DNA from: Dokdonella sp.
GTDB taxonomy: Bacteria > Pseudomonadota > Gammaproteobacteria > Xanthomonadales > Rhodanobacteraceae
Reading direction: 5' to 3'
Assembly (NCBI RefSeq): GCF_019634775.1
Contig: NZ_JAHCAS010000001.1
Span: 310,001-374,000, forward strand
Length of the DNA: 64,000 nt
Shown: piece after piece, positions 1 through 8,761 of the stretch
Numbering within the stretch: the first letter of the stretch is position 1
Layout of the letters: every line of letters starts with the position of its first letter
Made by a program: the position numbers and the translations under genes
The notes under the pieces: model-generated
Seen by the model: only the letters and a program-made list of their open reading frames with translations
Told to the model about the DNA's origin: nothing
Databases searched by the model: none

Positions 1-1078
1 AGTCGACGCACGCGGGCGGCAGATCGATCGCCGGCGCACCGAGAGGAACGCCATTGACACCTGGCTGGACGCTGCGGAACTGACCCGGACAGGGCGCGAT
101 TGCCCACGATACCGGCGTCGAGTTCGTGGTTGGACTGTAGGTTCTCACCGTTGAGGCAACGCCCTTCCAATCCGGCGTAGACGGTGCGCGGAATTTGAGC
201 GCGACGAACTTGCCGGTGTCTATCCGCCAAACGAAGTTGTTTCCGTACGTTCCGGGATAGCCATAACCTTGCGCCAGGTCTCCTGGCGTCCCCACCGGTC
301 GACCGCCGATTGTGACACCGCCCACATGCACACCGAAGAGGTTGGTGTACAGCGACGCATCCTTGTTGCCGTTGCCCTGATAGCCGTTCTGCAAGACGTT
401 GATCGACGTCTGTCGACTGGCCATGGTCAGACCATCATGGCCCGGCGGAACCATGTCGCCATTGCCATCGACGTAGGGGCAATCGCCCGTGACGATGATC
501 TGCGATGGCGGTACGGTAATCGACGGGCTGGACATGACGGGTCCATACACGAAATAACCGTCATTGGTGGCAATTGAACACTGCACGTTGAGTTTCAATT
601 CCCATCCAGCGGTCGACGCACTCAATGCGAGGTTCCGCGGCAACGATGCCGTACCGGCGCCGTTCAGGGGAAGCTGAGTTCCGGCAGTCCAGCCGTCCCC
701 GCCGGCGCTGCCGCTGCCACTCTGCGTCGTGATGGGCCGCATCTCGCAGGACGCTCCAGCCGGAATGTTCTGCACAATGACGGTGACGTTGTCGCCACTC
801 GTTGCAGGGTTCGGTGGCGTGATGGACCAGGATATGTTGCCAAGCCCCGATGCGCCGCCGGGCAGGCCACTGCCCAGTCCCTCGACACCCTGCAGGGTGA
901 CGCGACCCGAAGCCGGATCGATGCCCATGTGGGTAGCCGTGGTGTCATTGCTCTCGCAATCATTCGAACCGGTGCGTTTGAGGCAGACCGGGAAAGGTTG
1001 CGACTGAGCGAGAACCACACTCGAAGTCACGGCCAGCAGAGCGGCCGTGCCCATGCCCTTCAGTAAGAATCTGATCAC
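1..1078 (-). CDS. Secreted protein of unknown function, 3' end outside window
   Basis: An open frame runs leftward from a GTG at 1078 to the window edge without a stop, giving about 359 residues. I translated it directly. The N-terminus MIRFLLKGMGTAALLAVTSS followed by VVLAQS looks like a Sec signal peptide cleaved near residue 25. An ATG nine codons in (1054) is an alternative start but would shorten the signal's n-region. The mature part is rich in Gly, Ser, Thr and Asn, has no membrane segment, and shows seven cysteines before it is cut off. I do not recognise the family. The next gene upstream on the same strand is also secreted and of unknown function, but a terminator separates them. 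The C-terminus, where any sorting signal would lie, is not in the window. Confidence 0.6.
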   Translation of the reverse strand, partial: MIRFLLKGMGTAALLAVTSSVVLAQSQPFPVCLKRTGSNDCESNDTTATHMGIDPASGRVTLQGVEGLGSGLPGGASGLGNISWSITPPNPATSGDNVTVIVQNIPAGASCEMRPITTQSGSGSAGGDGWTAGTQLPLNGAGTASLPRNLALSASTAGWELKLNVQCSIATNDGYFVYGPVMSSPSITVPPSQIIVTGDCPYVDGNGDMVPPGHDGLTMASRQTSINVLQNGYQGNGNKDASLYTNLFGVHVGGVTIGGRPVGTPGDLAQGYGYPGTYGNNFVWRIDTGKFVALKFRAPSTPDWKGVASTVRTYSPTTNSTPVSWAIAPCPGQFRSVQPGVNGVPLGAPAIDLPPACVD

Positions 1079-1131
1079 ACGAATTCCAGAAAGCCAGAGA
1101 TACCGGTGCGTACATTAGTCTTCGATCCCGC

Positions 1132-1162
1132 AAAAGAAAAGCCCCGCCGAGGCGGGGCTTTT
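1132..1162 (-). terminator. Rho-independent terminator (possibly bidirectional)
   Basis: The 8-bp arms GCCCCGCC (1141-1148) and GGCGGGGC (1151-1158) form a tight hairpin. Read on the minus strand it is followed by TTTTCTTTT (1140-1132), and on the plus strand by TTTT. It lies about 30 nt after the stop of the secreted-protein gene at 1193-2827, so it most likely ends that transcript. Confidence 0.85.
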
Positions 1163-1192
1163 CCCTGAAACTGAACAGACAGCAACTGCGTA

Positions 1193-2827
1193 TTACGAGC
1201 AGCCCGGCGCGTTTCCGGTCGACGTGCACGAACGCGAGCCCTTGTGACGCCACAGGCCGCCGTAGTTGGCAAGCTTGCCAGCCACGTTGTTGTTGACGTA
1301 GTTCGTCGCGGCGAAGCCTGTCACCGGCAGACCGTAGAACGTGACGCCTTCGGTCGAAGCCACCATGGCATGCGGCTGATCGGCCGGATTCAGACCGATG
1401 CGCATCCAACCGGAGCGGAGGCCGTCGGCACGCGTATCGACGTTCTCGGCGAGCGCCGACCCAAGCACCGGCGAAATGCGGCCACCCGGAGCAGTGAAGT
1501 CAGCCGTGAGCTGGAACGAGATGACCTGCGTCTCGTAACGGAGCACCGGGAGAATCTGTTCCGGGTCTTCGCAAGGCGAGAAGCAGAGGTCGCAGGCCGG
1601 GTTGCCGGCATCCGCACCGGTACACTGGCCCGGGCGGCCTTCCTCGCGGTCAAACGGGCTCAGGTCGACGCGAACGCGCGAACCGTTGGCCGCCGTGAAG
1701 ACTTCGACGAACGGCGGACGCGCCGTGCCGCCGACGCCAAGGCGGTACGGACGGTCAACGTAGAAGCCCTTGGTCGGGAACGTGATCGCCCAGTCGGTCG
1801 TGGCGGCAGCTGCGCCACCGAGCACGTACTCGTTGAAGATCGCGTCGTGCGCGAACAGGGCGCTGACCGCATTGATCCACGGGTTGCCGTACGTGGCCTG
1901 AACGACCTGGCCATTACGGAACACGTAGGCCGTGGCGGTAATGGCAGGCCAGCCCACGTCGTTGAGCGACGGACGGGTATCACCCGGGTTCGTGTGCAGC
2001 GAGCCATCCGCAGCGTAGAAGCCGTCGACGGCCTCCGGCGAGTACGCCAGCATGGTGCCGTTGTCGACGTCGACGATGGCGGTGCTGCCGAACAGGCCGC
2101 CCGACGCGGGCAGGATGTCGACGGTGTCGTCCGTGTACCAGTAGCCCGGCGTCGGATACTGCGCCCAGGCATTGACAACCTGGTTGCAGTTCGCCGGCAC
2201 GCCGGCGACGTGGGTGATCGCGGCGATCGAGTTGCGCGCCGCGCCGCCGTTGGAACCAGCGACGTTGCCGACGACGCCCATTTCGATCAGCTCGAAGTGG
2301 CCTTCACGCGTGTTGGCGAGGCTGCGGCCGTCGGCGTTGTAGGCGGCGGTGTCGTTCACGAACAGCGAATTGGTGAAGCGGACGAACTTGCGGCCGTCAG
2401 GCAGTTCACCGATCGGATTCGGCGACGGCCCCGCACCGGTAGCCGTACGGATGCGCGGCACCGTGCACGAGGTGTCGGAAGTCACGAGGCTGGCTTCCTG
2501 CTCGCCCGGAGCACGGAACACCGTGGCCGTCCACACGTCATACGGCGACAGGTACAGGTTGAAGTCGCGCACTTCGCGGCTGTTGCGGCCTTCGAGGAAG
2601 CGAACCTTGATCGCCTTGCCCCGGTTGGTCGTGTTGACCACCGAGAGAAGCGTGGTGAGGTCATTGGTGACCGTCGGGTTGTTCGGCTTGTTGGCGGTGT
2701 AGTACGGGTAGATCAGCACCTGACCCAGGCCATCCGGGTTCAGCGTGGCTGCGGTAGCCAGATTAGCGATGCCAACCGTGCCGGCGATACCGGCGACGAC
2801 GGCGGTCGTCAAGCTGTTTCTTTTCAT
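1193..2827 (-). CDS. Secreted cysteine-containing protein of unknown function
   Basis: The 544-residue product begins MKRNSLTTAVVAGIAG, a clear Sec signal peptide ending near the ATAAT region. I chose the ATG at 2827 over one eight codons upstream (2851) because AGGAG lies about 8 nt before it. The early mature region has the segment GQVLIYPYYT followed by SVVNTT and VRFLEGRNSREV. I recall this pattern from unannotated secreted or cell-surface proteins of environmental gammaproteobacteria, without a known role. There are exactly eight cysteines, four of them in CTGADAGNPACDLCFSPC and two at the extreme C-terminus (CTSTGNAPGCS), which suggests disulfides. No membrane anchor or LPXTG/PEP-CTERM-like tail is visible. 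It is transcribed alone and ends at the terminator near 1140. Confidence 0.8.
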   Translation of the reverse strand: MKRNSLTTAVVAGIAGTVGIANLATAATLNPDGLGQVLIYPYYTANKPNNPTVTNDLTTLLSVVNTTNRGKAIKVRFLEGRNSREVRDFNLYLSPYDVWTATVFRAPGEQEASLVTSDTSCTVPRIRTATGAGPSPNPIGELPDGRKFVRFTNSLFVNDTAAYNADGRSLANTREGHFELIEMGVVGNVAGSNGGAARNSIAAITHVAGVPANCNQVVNAWAQYPTPGYWYTDDTVDILPASGGLFGSTAIVDVDNGTMLAYSPEAVDGFYAADGSLHTNPGDTRPSLNDVGWPAITATAYVFRNGQVVQATYGNPWINAVSALFAHDAIFNEYVLGGAAAATTDWAITFPTKGFYVDRPYRLGVGGTARPPFVEVFTAANGSRVRVDLSPFDREEGRPGQCTGADAGNPACDLCFSPCEDPEQILPVLRYETQVISFQLTADFTAPGGRISPVLGSALAENVDTRADGLRSGWMRIGLNPADQPHAMVASTEGVTFYGLPVTGFAATNYVNNNVAGKLANYGGLWRHKGSRSCTSTGNAPGCS

Positions 2828-3198
2828 TGCAACACTCCTAATTTTGACCACAGGGCTTTGCTTACGGTTCTTGCTTTACGGCTAACCCCACTCCGCAGCG
2901 ATATTGCGCCTTGTATAGGGCAAGGTTAGGCAACAGCGCTGCAATCGTACGGCAAGGCTCGGAACGGTGCAATCCCCACGGACACAAGGCGAAATACCCG
3001 CCCGGATGTCCCGGAAATCCGCTCCCGGCCCCCAGCCCGCCGATTCGCGCGACTCTACACCTTTTGAGGGGGTGTGATTCAAGGGGCGCGCCCGGAATCC
3101 CGATCTCGGCGCCGCGGGTGGGGAGTCCAGCCCCCCATGAATCCCTCGGTCCGCCCGCCTCAACGCACGGACGGACCGAATCGCGGGGAAAGTGCCGC
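2828..3198. other. Intergenic region, 371 nt, no gene seen
   Basis: This stretch holds the 5' region of the secreted-protein gene, including its AGGAG ribosome site just upstream of 2827, and the 3' region of the lipoprotein gene. A 7-bp dyad (CGGTCCG at 3147-3153, CGGACCG at 3172-3178) lies about 20 nt past the lipoprotein stop and could be a weak terminator, but it lacks a T tract. The reading frames here are arginine/proline-rich and look non-coding. Confidence 0.5.
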
Positions 3199-3642
3199 CT
3201 ACTGCCCGGCCTGCCTGGGCGTGGGCCCGAGGTAGTACCAGATGCCATCGGCGCCGCGAATCCATGTTTCCTCGGGGAAGCCGAGCGAGGTTGCCATCCC
3301 GGTTCCTCCCATCATCGGCACTTCAACGTCAACCTGCAGGATGATCGTGCAGGTATCTTCCTTCGCACAGGTCTTGCTGTGCAGCATGACCTTCTTCCAG
3401 CGAACCGGCCGGTTGTTCATGGCGCTTGCGTAGTCTTCGCGCTTCTCGATCGCTCGCTTGCCCGGGCTCATGTAATCGTAGGCCAGTTCGGCCTTGCGCT
3501 CGATCAGCAGGTTCCAGCGCTCCAGCGCGCGATCTTCCGGGGAAACCCCCTTGGCCTTGACCTTGCCTCCGGTGGAGGCGCAGGCGGACAAAGCGGCTGC
3601 CAGCAGGGCCAGCAAAATCGGACGCAGCAACGGCGATGACAT
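3199..3642 (-). CDS. Small lipoprotein next to the T2SS cluster
   Basis: The 147-residue product starts MSSPLLRPILLALLAAALSA and then C21, a lipobox (LSAC), so it should be a lipid-anchored envelope protein. I chose the ATG at 3642 because AAGGAG precedes it with good spacing; longer frames upstream are arginine-rich noise. The mature part is soluble, with two cysteines close together (CAKEDTC) and a C-terminal segment ending GIWYYLGPTPRQAGQ. I do not recognise a named family. It lies 210 nt after gspD on the same strand, so it could be the last gene of the secretion operon, or separately driven from the gap, which holds an 18-nt perfect palindrome. Confidence 0.75.
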   Translation of the reverse strand: MSSPLLRPILLALLAAALSACASTGGKVKAKGVSPEDRALERWNLLIERKAELAYDYMSPGKRAIEKREDYASAMNNRPVRWKKVMLHSKTCAKEDTCTIILQVDVEVPMMGGTGMATSLGFPEETWIRGADGIWYYLGPTPRQAGQ

Positions 3643-3671
3643 GTTTCTACTCCTTCGATCAGTGATGTGGC

Positions 3672-3689
3672 GCGTGCGTCGACGCACGC
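3672..3689. promoter_or_regulatory. 18-nt perfect palindrome upstream of lipoprotein gene
   Basis: GCGTGCGTC followed directly by GACGCACGC is a perfect dyad with no spacer, about 30 nt upstream of the lipoprotein ATG. A spacerless dyad suits a dimeric protein site better than an RNA hairpin. No regulator can be assigned. Confidence 0.35.
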
Positions 3690-3852
3690 CGGCAAGGGCG
3701 GCATTCAGATTCACGGATGGTGCAAAGGTTCCCGCGGATACCCGGCAACGGCAGCTGACGCGCACCCGGCGCGCATGCGGTCGGGGGCACGCAAGTGCAG
3801 CTGCGCAGAAGGTGCGCTCCTGCGCGCATCGACGCCATTGCCGTCCGGCCAC

Positions 3853-6195
3853 TCATTCCAGTGGCGTGGTTTCCGCGGGCGGCGGCTCCTCGGCCGCCGG
3901 CGGCGGTTCCTCACGCGGTGACGGGCGCTCGTAGCTGCCCTTCATGCGAGCGCGTAACGGCTCGAGTGCCTGGAACTGACGACGGTAGCTTTCCGTGATC
4001 TCACGCGCCTCCTCGGAATTGCTCATGACCTGCGGCGTGATCAGCACGATGAGTTCGGTGCGGTTCTTGCGTGCACTCGTACTGCCGAACAGCTTGCCTA
4101 GCACGGGCACGCGATGAAGCCCCGGAACACCGCTCTTGGCCTCGCCGTCATCTTCGGAAATGAGGCCGCCAAGCAACACCGTTTCGCCGCTCTGCACGGC
4201 GATCTGGGTGTCGATCGTACGTTGGTTGATCGGCGGATTGGAGTTGCCTTCGGCCGGCGTTCCGGGGCTGCTGACGTCCTGCGAGACCTCGAGGTAGACA
4301 AGGCCGCCCGGATTCACGCGCGGTTTCACGCTGAGCATCACGCCGGTGTCGAGGTACTGCACGGTGCCGTAGCCCGATGAAGCAATGCCGGTGTTGTTGG
4401 TGCCGGTGTTGATGCCGTAGTTGGTCAGGTAGGTCTGCTGGATCGGAATCTGCGTGCCGACATTGATCTGCGCTTCCTGGTTGTTGATCACCACCAGCGA
4501 CGGTGCTGACAACACCTTGGCCTGGCCATTCGCCTCGAGCGCGCTCAGCGCGACCTGGAACTTGCTGTTGAGGTAAGACCAGAAGATGTTCCCGCTCTCG
4601 CCGGGACCGGCCGCCCCCATGCCACTGCGCTGGCGATCCGTACGGTTGAGCACGTCGTAGTCGACCCCCGTATACGGCGCCTGCCCGCGCATACCGGCGA
4701 ACCACCACTGCACGCCGTACTTGAGCTCGCCGGACAGGGTGACTTCGAGGATCTTGGTCTCGATGTGGACCTGCAGCGGTGCGATGTCGAGCTTGCGGAT
4801 CGCCGCCTGCATCGCGTCCCATTCGATCGGAGTGGCCATGACGAGCAACTGGTTGCTCTCCTCCACCGCCGTGATGCGCAGCGCACTGTCCTGGTTGCCG
4901 CCGCCCACGACCGGCGTTGCTGCAGCGCCTGCCGCGGCACCGGACGCTGCCGCGGCCGTGGCGTTGGCAGGAGCCGATGTGGCGCCGCGGCGTCCCGACT
5001 GGCGCGAACTGCTTCTGCCCATGCCGCCACCAACTGTGACCGGTGTCAGTCCGGGGGCGACGCTGCCCGAGGTGCCGGTGCGGCGTGAGCCACCGCCGGA
5101 ACTGCTGCCGAGGAAGATCTGATTGAGATAGTCGGCCAGATCGACCGATTTGATGTTCTTGACGTCGTAGACGAAGAGCTGGGTCATGCTCTCGTCACCG
5201 GCACGGTCGAGGCGGCGCAGCCAGTCCTCGGCCTGACGCAGATATTCCGGCTGTGGCGTCATGGCAATGATCGCGTTCGAGCGCTCGATTGGCAGAAAGC
5301 GGAACATGCCGGCCAGGGGTGACTCGCCGGTCGCACCGAACACCTTCTCGAGCTCGGGCAACAGGGTGGCGACCTCGGTGCGCTGCAGGGTGAATACGCC
5401 GATCGACATCCCCTTCATCCAGTCAACGTCGAACATGTCGATGGTCTGCGCGTAGTTCTGCAACTCAGCCGACGTGCCGGCCATGACGATCATGCTGCGA
5501 GCGGTGTCGGCGTTGACCACGGCCTCGGGCTTTGCGTAGGGCTTGAGCAGTTTGGCCATTTCGCTGGGCGACACGTAGCGCAGCGGGAACACGCGCACCT
5601 CGTAGCCCTTGGCGAGATTCGGTGGCGTCATGCGCGGGGTGAGATAGCCAGGCAGCGCATCCTTGATCTGCAGGACGATGTAGCGACCATCCTTGTAGAC
5701 AAGCGTGTTGCCGGTCCAAGACAGCAGCATCTCGAGCACACCCATCGCCTGATCCGCGCGGATCGGCTTCGAGGTCGAGAACGACACGTTGCCACCGACA
5801 TTCGGTGCGATCGTGTAGTTCTGCTGCAGCAGGTCGCCGAGAATGGCCTTGACCACCGCCTGGATCGGGTTGTTCTCGAAATTGAAATCAACCTGGCCAT
5901 CGCCTGCAGCATCCGGCAGCGGCTTGCGCGCGGCCGCCTCATCGATGAACTTGCCGGTACCGACCTCGATCTCGGGTTTCGGCGCCTGCAGGGCTGATTC
6001 GTCGCGTCCGCTGACATCGATTCCGCCCAAGGCCGAAGGATCGACAGGCGGTCGCGGGGCGGTCTTGGCGGCGAAATTGTCGGCCGTCAGCGGTTCACCA
6101 GCCAAATGGGCGGGCGACTGCACCGGACGCGTCGCGCAGCCGGCCAGCAGCGTGATTGCTGCGACCCAGGCGAAATACGGGAGTCTGAATGACAC
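3853..6195 (-). CDS. xpsD: T2SS outer-membrane secretin GspD (XpsD type), lipoprotein
   Basis: GspD forms the outer-membrane channel of the type II secretion system. The product is about 780 residues. Its N-terminus is a lipoprotein signal (FAWVAAITLLAGC), as in Xanthomonas XpsD. The usual modules follow: N0 (VDFNFENNPIQAVVKAILGD), N1-N3 repeats, and the C-terminal secretin domain (about residues 480-730) with VLSAPSLVVINNQEAQINVG and VLLGGLISEDDGEAKSGVPG. A long Gly/Ser/Ala/Thr-rich linker sits within the N3 region. Two starts are possible: an ATG at 6210 overlapping the stop of the previous gene (MMEC...), and a GTG at 6195 with GGAG six nt upstream. I prefer the GTG because it gives a basic n-region, while the ATG adds an acidic residue. 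It is the last gene of the E-to-D series. Confidence 0.93.
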   Translation of the reverse strand: MSFRLPYFAWVAAITLLAGCATRPVQSPAHLAGEPLTADNFAAKTAPRPPVDPSALGGIDVSGRDESALQAPKPEIEVGTGKFIDEAAARKPLPDAAGDGQVDFNFENNPIQAVVKAILGDLLQQNYTIAPNVGGNVSFSTSKPIRADQAMGVLEMLLSWTGNTLVYKDGRYIVLQIKDALPGYLTPRMTPPNLAKGYEVRVFPLRYVSPSEMAKLLKPYAKPEAVVNADTARSMIVMAGTSAELQNYAQTIDMFDVDWMKGMSIGVFTLQRTEVATLLPELEKVFGATGESPLAGMFRFLPIERSNAIIAMTPQPEYLRQAEDWLRRLDRAGDESMTQLFVYDVKNIKSVDLADYLNQIFLGSSSGGGSRRTGTSGSVAPGLTPVTVGGGMGRSSSRQSGRRGATSAPANATAAAASGAAAGAAATPVVGGGNQDSALRITAVEESNQLLVMATPIEWDAMQAAIRKLDIAPLQVHIETKILEVTLSGELKYGVQWWFAGMRGQAPYTGVDYDVLNRTDRQRSGMGAAGPGESGNIFWSYLNSKFQVALSALEANGQAKVLSAPSLVVINNQEAQINVGTQIPIQQTYLTNYGINTGTNNTGIASSGYGTVQYLDTGVMLSVKPRVNPGGLVYLEVSQDVSSPGTPAEGNSNPPINQRTIDTQIAVQSGETVLLGGLISEDDGEAKSGVPGLHRVPVLGKLFGSTSARKNRTELIVLITPQVMSNSEEAREITESYRRQFQALEPLRARMKGSYERPSPREEPPPAAEEPPPAETTPLE

Positions 6196-6206
6196 GGCGC
6201 ACTCCA

Positions 6207-6944
6207 TCATTGCTTGCTCTGTTCGTTGGGCTCGTTGCCAGCGCGTTCCCTGCGCAGGCGCTCGGCTTCCTCGCGCATCTGCCGGCGGCGTTCCTCAATG
6301 CGCCTGGCGAGGTCTGAGTCGGTAGCGTTTCCCTTCTGCTCCGGAGCAACCGCGCCCGGCGCAGCCGGAGAGGACGTGGCGCCGCCCGGACGGCGCGCCG
6401 ACGGCGGTGGCGGCGCCGGCCCAGCGGCGGTCTGCAACTCGATTTCGGAGGTTTCGTCATTCGCGTTCCTGAAGACCGCGAGCCGCGGCTCCAAGGAAGC
6501 CAAGGTCCAGCCAGCCTGTTCGCCGGTCAACGGCATTCCGACCTTGAGCGCAAGTGTTTCGTTCCGCGTGTTGTCGCGCACCATGGCGACACGCAGTTCC
6601 GGTGTGGTGTCGGTCTTGCGCACGATGACCACGCCGGTCAGGCTCACATTGAGCGGGGCCTGGGGTTGATCCTCGGCGACAGCCTCGGCCGACGCGACCG
6701 GCGTGGGTTTGCGATCCTCATTGAACAGCGGGCGTGCCTCGACCTCGCTGAAGCGCGTCTGCGCCGGCAGCGCGAACGGATTGCGATCGATGGCAAGCTC
6801 TTCGGCCTGGGGGTCGGGATGGTCAGGCGAAAGCCAGCCATAGCCACGCCCGTAACCACCGAGTTGGACCAGCGCAGTCAGCACGAACAGGCCGCAGATA
6901 CCGGCCAGCACGAGCGTGGTGAGGCGGGCGAGTTGCGCATCCAT
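6207..6944 (-). CDS. xpsN: T2SS protein XpsN (GspN/GspC-like)
   Basis: The 245-residue product has one N-terminal membrane segment (about residues 7-29) and a periplasmic domain with RPLFNEDRKP and PLNVSLTGVVIV, which resemble the homology region of GspC. The C-terminal third is Pro/Ala-rich and ends in a charged helix. In Xanthomonas XpsN links the XpsL-XpsM inner-membrane complex to the secretin XpsD, the job GspC does elsewhere. No separate gspC is present in this cluster, which fits. The start overlaps the gspM stop (TGATG) and its stop lies next to the gspD start, so the three are translationally coupled. Confidence 0.85.
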   Translation of the reverse strand: MDAQLARLTTLVLAGICGLFVLTALVQLGGYGRGYGWLSPDHPDPQAEELAIDRNPFALPAQTRFSEVEARPLFNEDRKPTPVASAEAVAEDQPQAPLNVSLTGVVIVRKTDTTPELRVAMVRDNTRNETLALKVGMPLTGEQAGWTLASLEPRLAVFRNANDETSEIELQTAAGPAPPPPSARRPGGATSSPAAPGAVAPEQKGNATDSDLARRIEERRRQMREEAERLRRERAGNEPNEQSKQ

Positions 6945-7552
6945 CAGGGTGTCACCTTGCCGGGCTGGCGCAGATAGCCGGAGAGGTTGAAGCGGACGTC
7001 GAGCGGGCTCGCCACGGGCTTGCCTCCGGGCGGCACGTAGGTCTGCTGCTTGTAGATCATGAGCTGGTCGACGAACAGATACGGCTTGCCGTTCTCGAGG
7101 TCGTACAGGATCGCCGCCAGTGATTCCATGTCGCAGCGCAGGCGCGCCTGCATGGTGATGCGCTTGTACAGTTCTTCCTGACCGCCGCTGAAGGACTGCG
7201 TGCTGACCACCGAGCAGCGACGTGCATCGGTATGGTCGGACTGCGCCTGTTTCAGGCGTTGAATGAGGCCAGCCGAGGCAGCGTTGGCATCGGCTTCCGC
7301 GAGGAATGCCTGGTTGCCTTGTTCATAGCTGCGCACCTCGGCCAGGCGCTGCTCGATCGCCGGTCTCTCGAGGGCGATGCGGGCGAATTTCTGCTGTTGT
7401 TCGCGCAGGTCGCGCATCTCGCCGAAATAGCCGATATGCGGCGCGACGAACCACGAATGCACGCCGAGCAAATAGACGAGCAGGACGACAATCGCCAGCA
7501 GGATGACGGCGAGCAGGCGTCCGTCTTTCGGCCGCAGTTCAAGCATCGCCAT
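6944..7552 (-). CDS. xpsM: T2SS assembly-platform protein GspM (XpsM)
   Basis: The 202-residue product has a single N-terminal membrane helix (LLAVILLAIVVLLVYLLGV) followed by a coiled-coil stretch (MRDLREQQQKFARIALERPA) and a periplasmic ferredoxin-like domain. This is the layout of GspM, which dimerises with GspL in the inner-membrane platform. I chose the ATG at 7552 because AAGGAGG lies six nt upstream; the frame is open further up but reads as basic noise. The gene overlaps the 3' end of gspL by 14 nt. Confidence 0.88.
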   Translation of the reverse strand: MAMLELRPKDGRLLAVILLAIVVLLVYLLGVHSWFVAPHIGYFGEMRDLREQQQKFARIALERPAIEQRLAEVRSYEQGNQAFLAEADANAASAGLIQRLKQAQSDHTDARRCSVVSTQSFSGGQEELYKRITMQARLRCDMESLAAILYDLENGKPYLFVDQLMIYKQQTYVPPGGKPVASPLDVRFNLSGYLRQPGKVTP

Positions 7553-8756
7553 GGGACGCCTCCTTGCGTGCTTCCGCGTCCACCGACGGCGCCGGCCCCG
7601 GCTGCGCATCACTGGCCATCGGACCGGCTTCGCCCGGCGCGACCTCGCGTGGTTCCGCACTGATCGTGAAGCGGTCCTTGCCAGTGCGTGGATCGGGCTG
7701 GATCTGGCCCTCGAAACGCGGGTTCGACAGGTACGGCGACGCCGCCAGCACGCTGATCAGGCCGGCGGCTTCCTTGCTTTGGCCCTGCAGCTGGATCTGG
7801 TTGTTCTCGATACTGAGGCGCTCGAGATAAGTGTCGTCAGACAGGCGTCGGCTGACGTCGTCAAGGAGACCGATCACGACCGGTCCCTTGCGCTTCTTCT
7901 CGGAGAGGAAATTCGCGCCCCCCACCGAATCCTGCAGGGCCTTCCTGAGCTCGAGCACGCGACGCGCCTCGACCTCGACCTTGGCGACCTCCTCACGCAT
8001 CTTCTCGACCGCGATCGCACGGTTCTTCAGCGACAGCGACATGTTGAAGACGAGCAGCACGAGCGCAGCCGCGGCGAGGGCCAGGTTCAGCGGCAGGCGC
8101 AAGTCGCGTCGGCGCGCGCGACGCTCTGCGGGCAACAGGTTGAGATGGTGGCGCCCATGGCCCGGCTCGCCACGCCAGATGTCGACACCATCGAGCTCCA
8201 GCGCGCCACCGCCGACCGCCGCGAGTTCTGGATCGAACTGCGCGCGCGGCACGGCAACCAGCTCGACGCGCAGGTTGCGCGCAGTCGTGTCGCGCGCAAC
8301 GACACGGCTGTCGAAATGCACCTGATCGGCCTTGAAAGGAGTCTGCCGGTCCATCTCGAAGGAGAGCACCTGGCGCAGGTTGTCTTCGGCTGCGGCCGGC
8401 AGGGTCAGGGTGCGACGCAGCGCGCGCGTTTCCGGCAGCACGACGAGGGAGCGCACGCCAGGATTGTCGATGCGCGCGCGCAGGCGGCGGAACTCCTCGG
8501 CCTGGGCCTCGGCGGGCAGGCTGAGGTCGATGCGGCCGAACTCCTGCGCCTGACCACTGCGTTCACGCCAAACCACGACCTCGTTGCCACGATGCTCGAG
8601 CAGCAGGACGTCTGAGCGGCCGGCCAATCGCTTGCGCCAGGTTTCCGGCAGGCAGGCGAGCAGCTGCGAACCCCACCACACGAAGAAGCGCGGTAGCGGC
8701 GTCTTGGCAAGGCGCATCCGCAGACGCGCGATTTGTCTGTCCAGGGCTTCTTTCAC
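7539..8756 (-). CDS. xpsL: T2SS protein GspL (XpsL)
   Basis: GspL recruits the ATPase GspE to the inner membrane. The 405-residue product has an N-terminal cytoplasmic actin-like domain, one membrane helix near residue 225 (NLALAAAALVLLVFNMSLSL), a coiled coil (AVEKMREEVAKVEVEARRVL) and a periplasmic domain with LLDDVSRRLSDDTYLERLSI. The region VVLPETRALRRTLTLPAAAE resembles PilN/PilM-like assembly proteins. The start is a GTG five nt after the gspK stop. The tail after about residue 370 is Pro/Ala-rich and overlaps gspM. Confidence 0.9.
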   Translation of the reverse strand: MKEALDRQIARLRMRLAKTPLPRFFVWWGSQLLACLPETWRKRLAGRSDVLLLEHRGNEVVVWRERSGQAQEFGRIDLSLPAEAQAEEFRRLRARIDNPGVRSLVVLPETRALRRTLTLPAAAEDNLRQVLSFEMDRQTPFKADQVHFDSRVVARDTTARNLRVELVAVPRAQFDPELAAVGGGALELDGVDIWRGEPGHGRHHLNLLPAERRARRRDLRLPLNLALAAAALVLLVFNMSLSLKNRAIAVEKMREEVAKVEVEARRVLELRKALQDSVGGANFLSEKKRKGPVVIGLLDDVSRRLSDDTYLERLSIENNQIQLQGQSKEAAGLISVLAASPYLSNPRFEGQIQPDPRTGKDRFTISAEPREVAPGEAGPMASDAQPGPAPSVDAEARKEASHGDA

Positions 8757-8761
8757 GCGGG

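Noticed and set aside
1244..2929. Long plus-strand frame of 561 codons opposite the secreted-protein gene
   Set aside because: It is an arginine-rich mirror of the minus-strand gene, which has a signal peptide, ribosome site and terminator.
1..3690. GCGTGCGTCGAC at the window start matching half of the palindrome at 3672
   Set aside because: The first occurrence is inside a coding frame and lacks the second half; treated as chance in GC-rich DNA.
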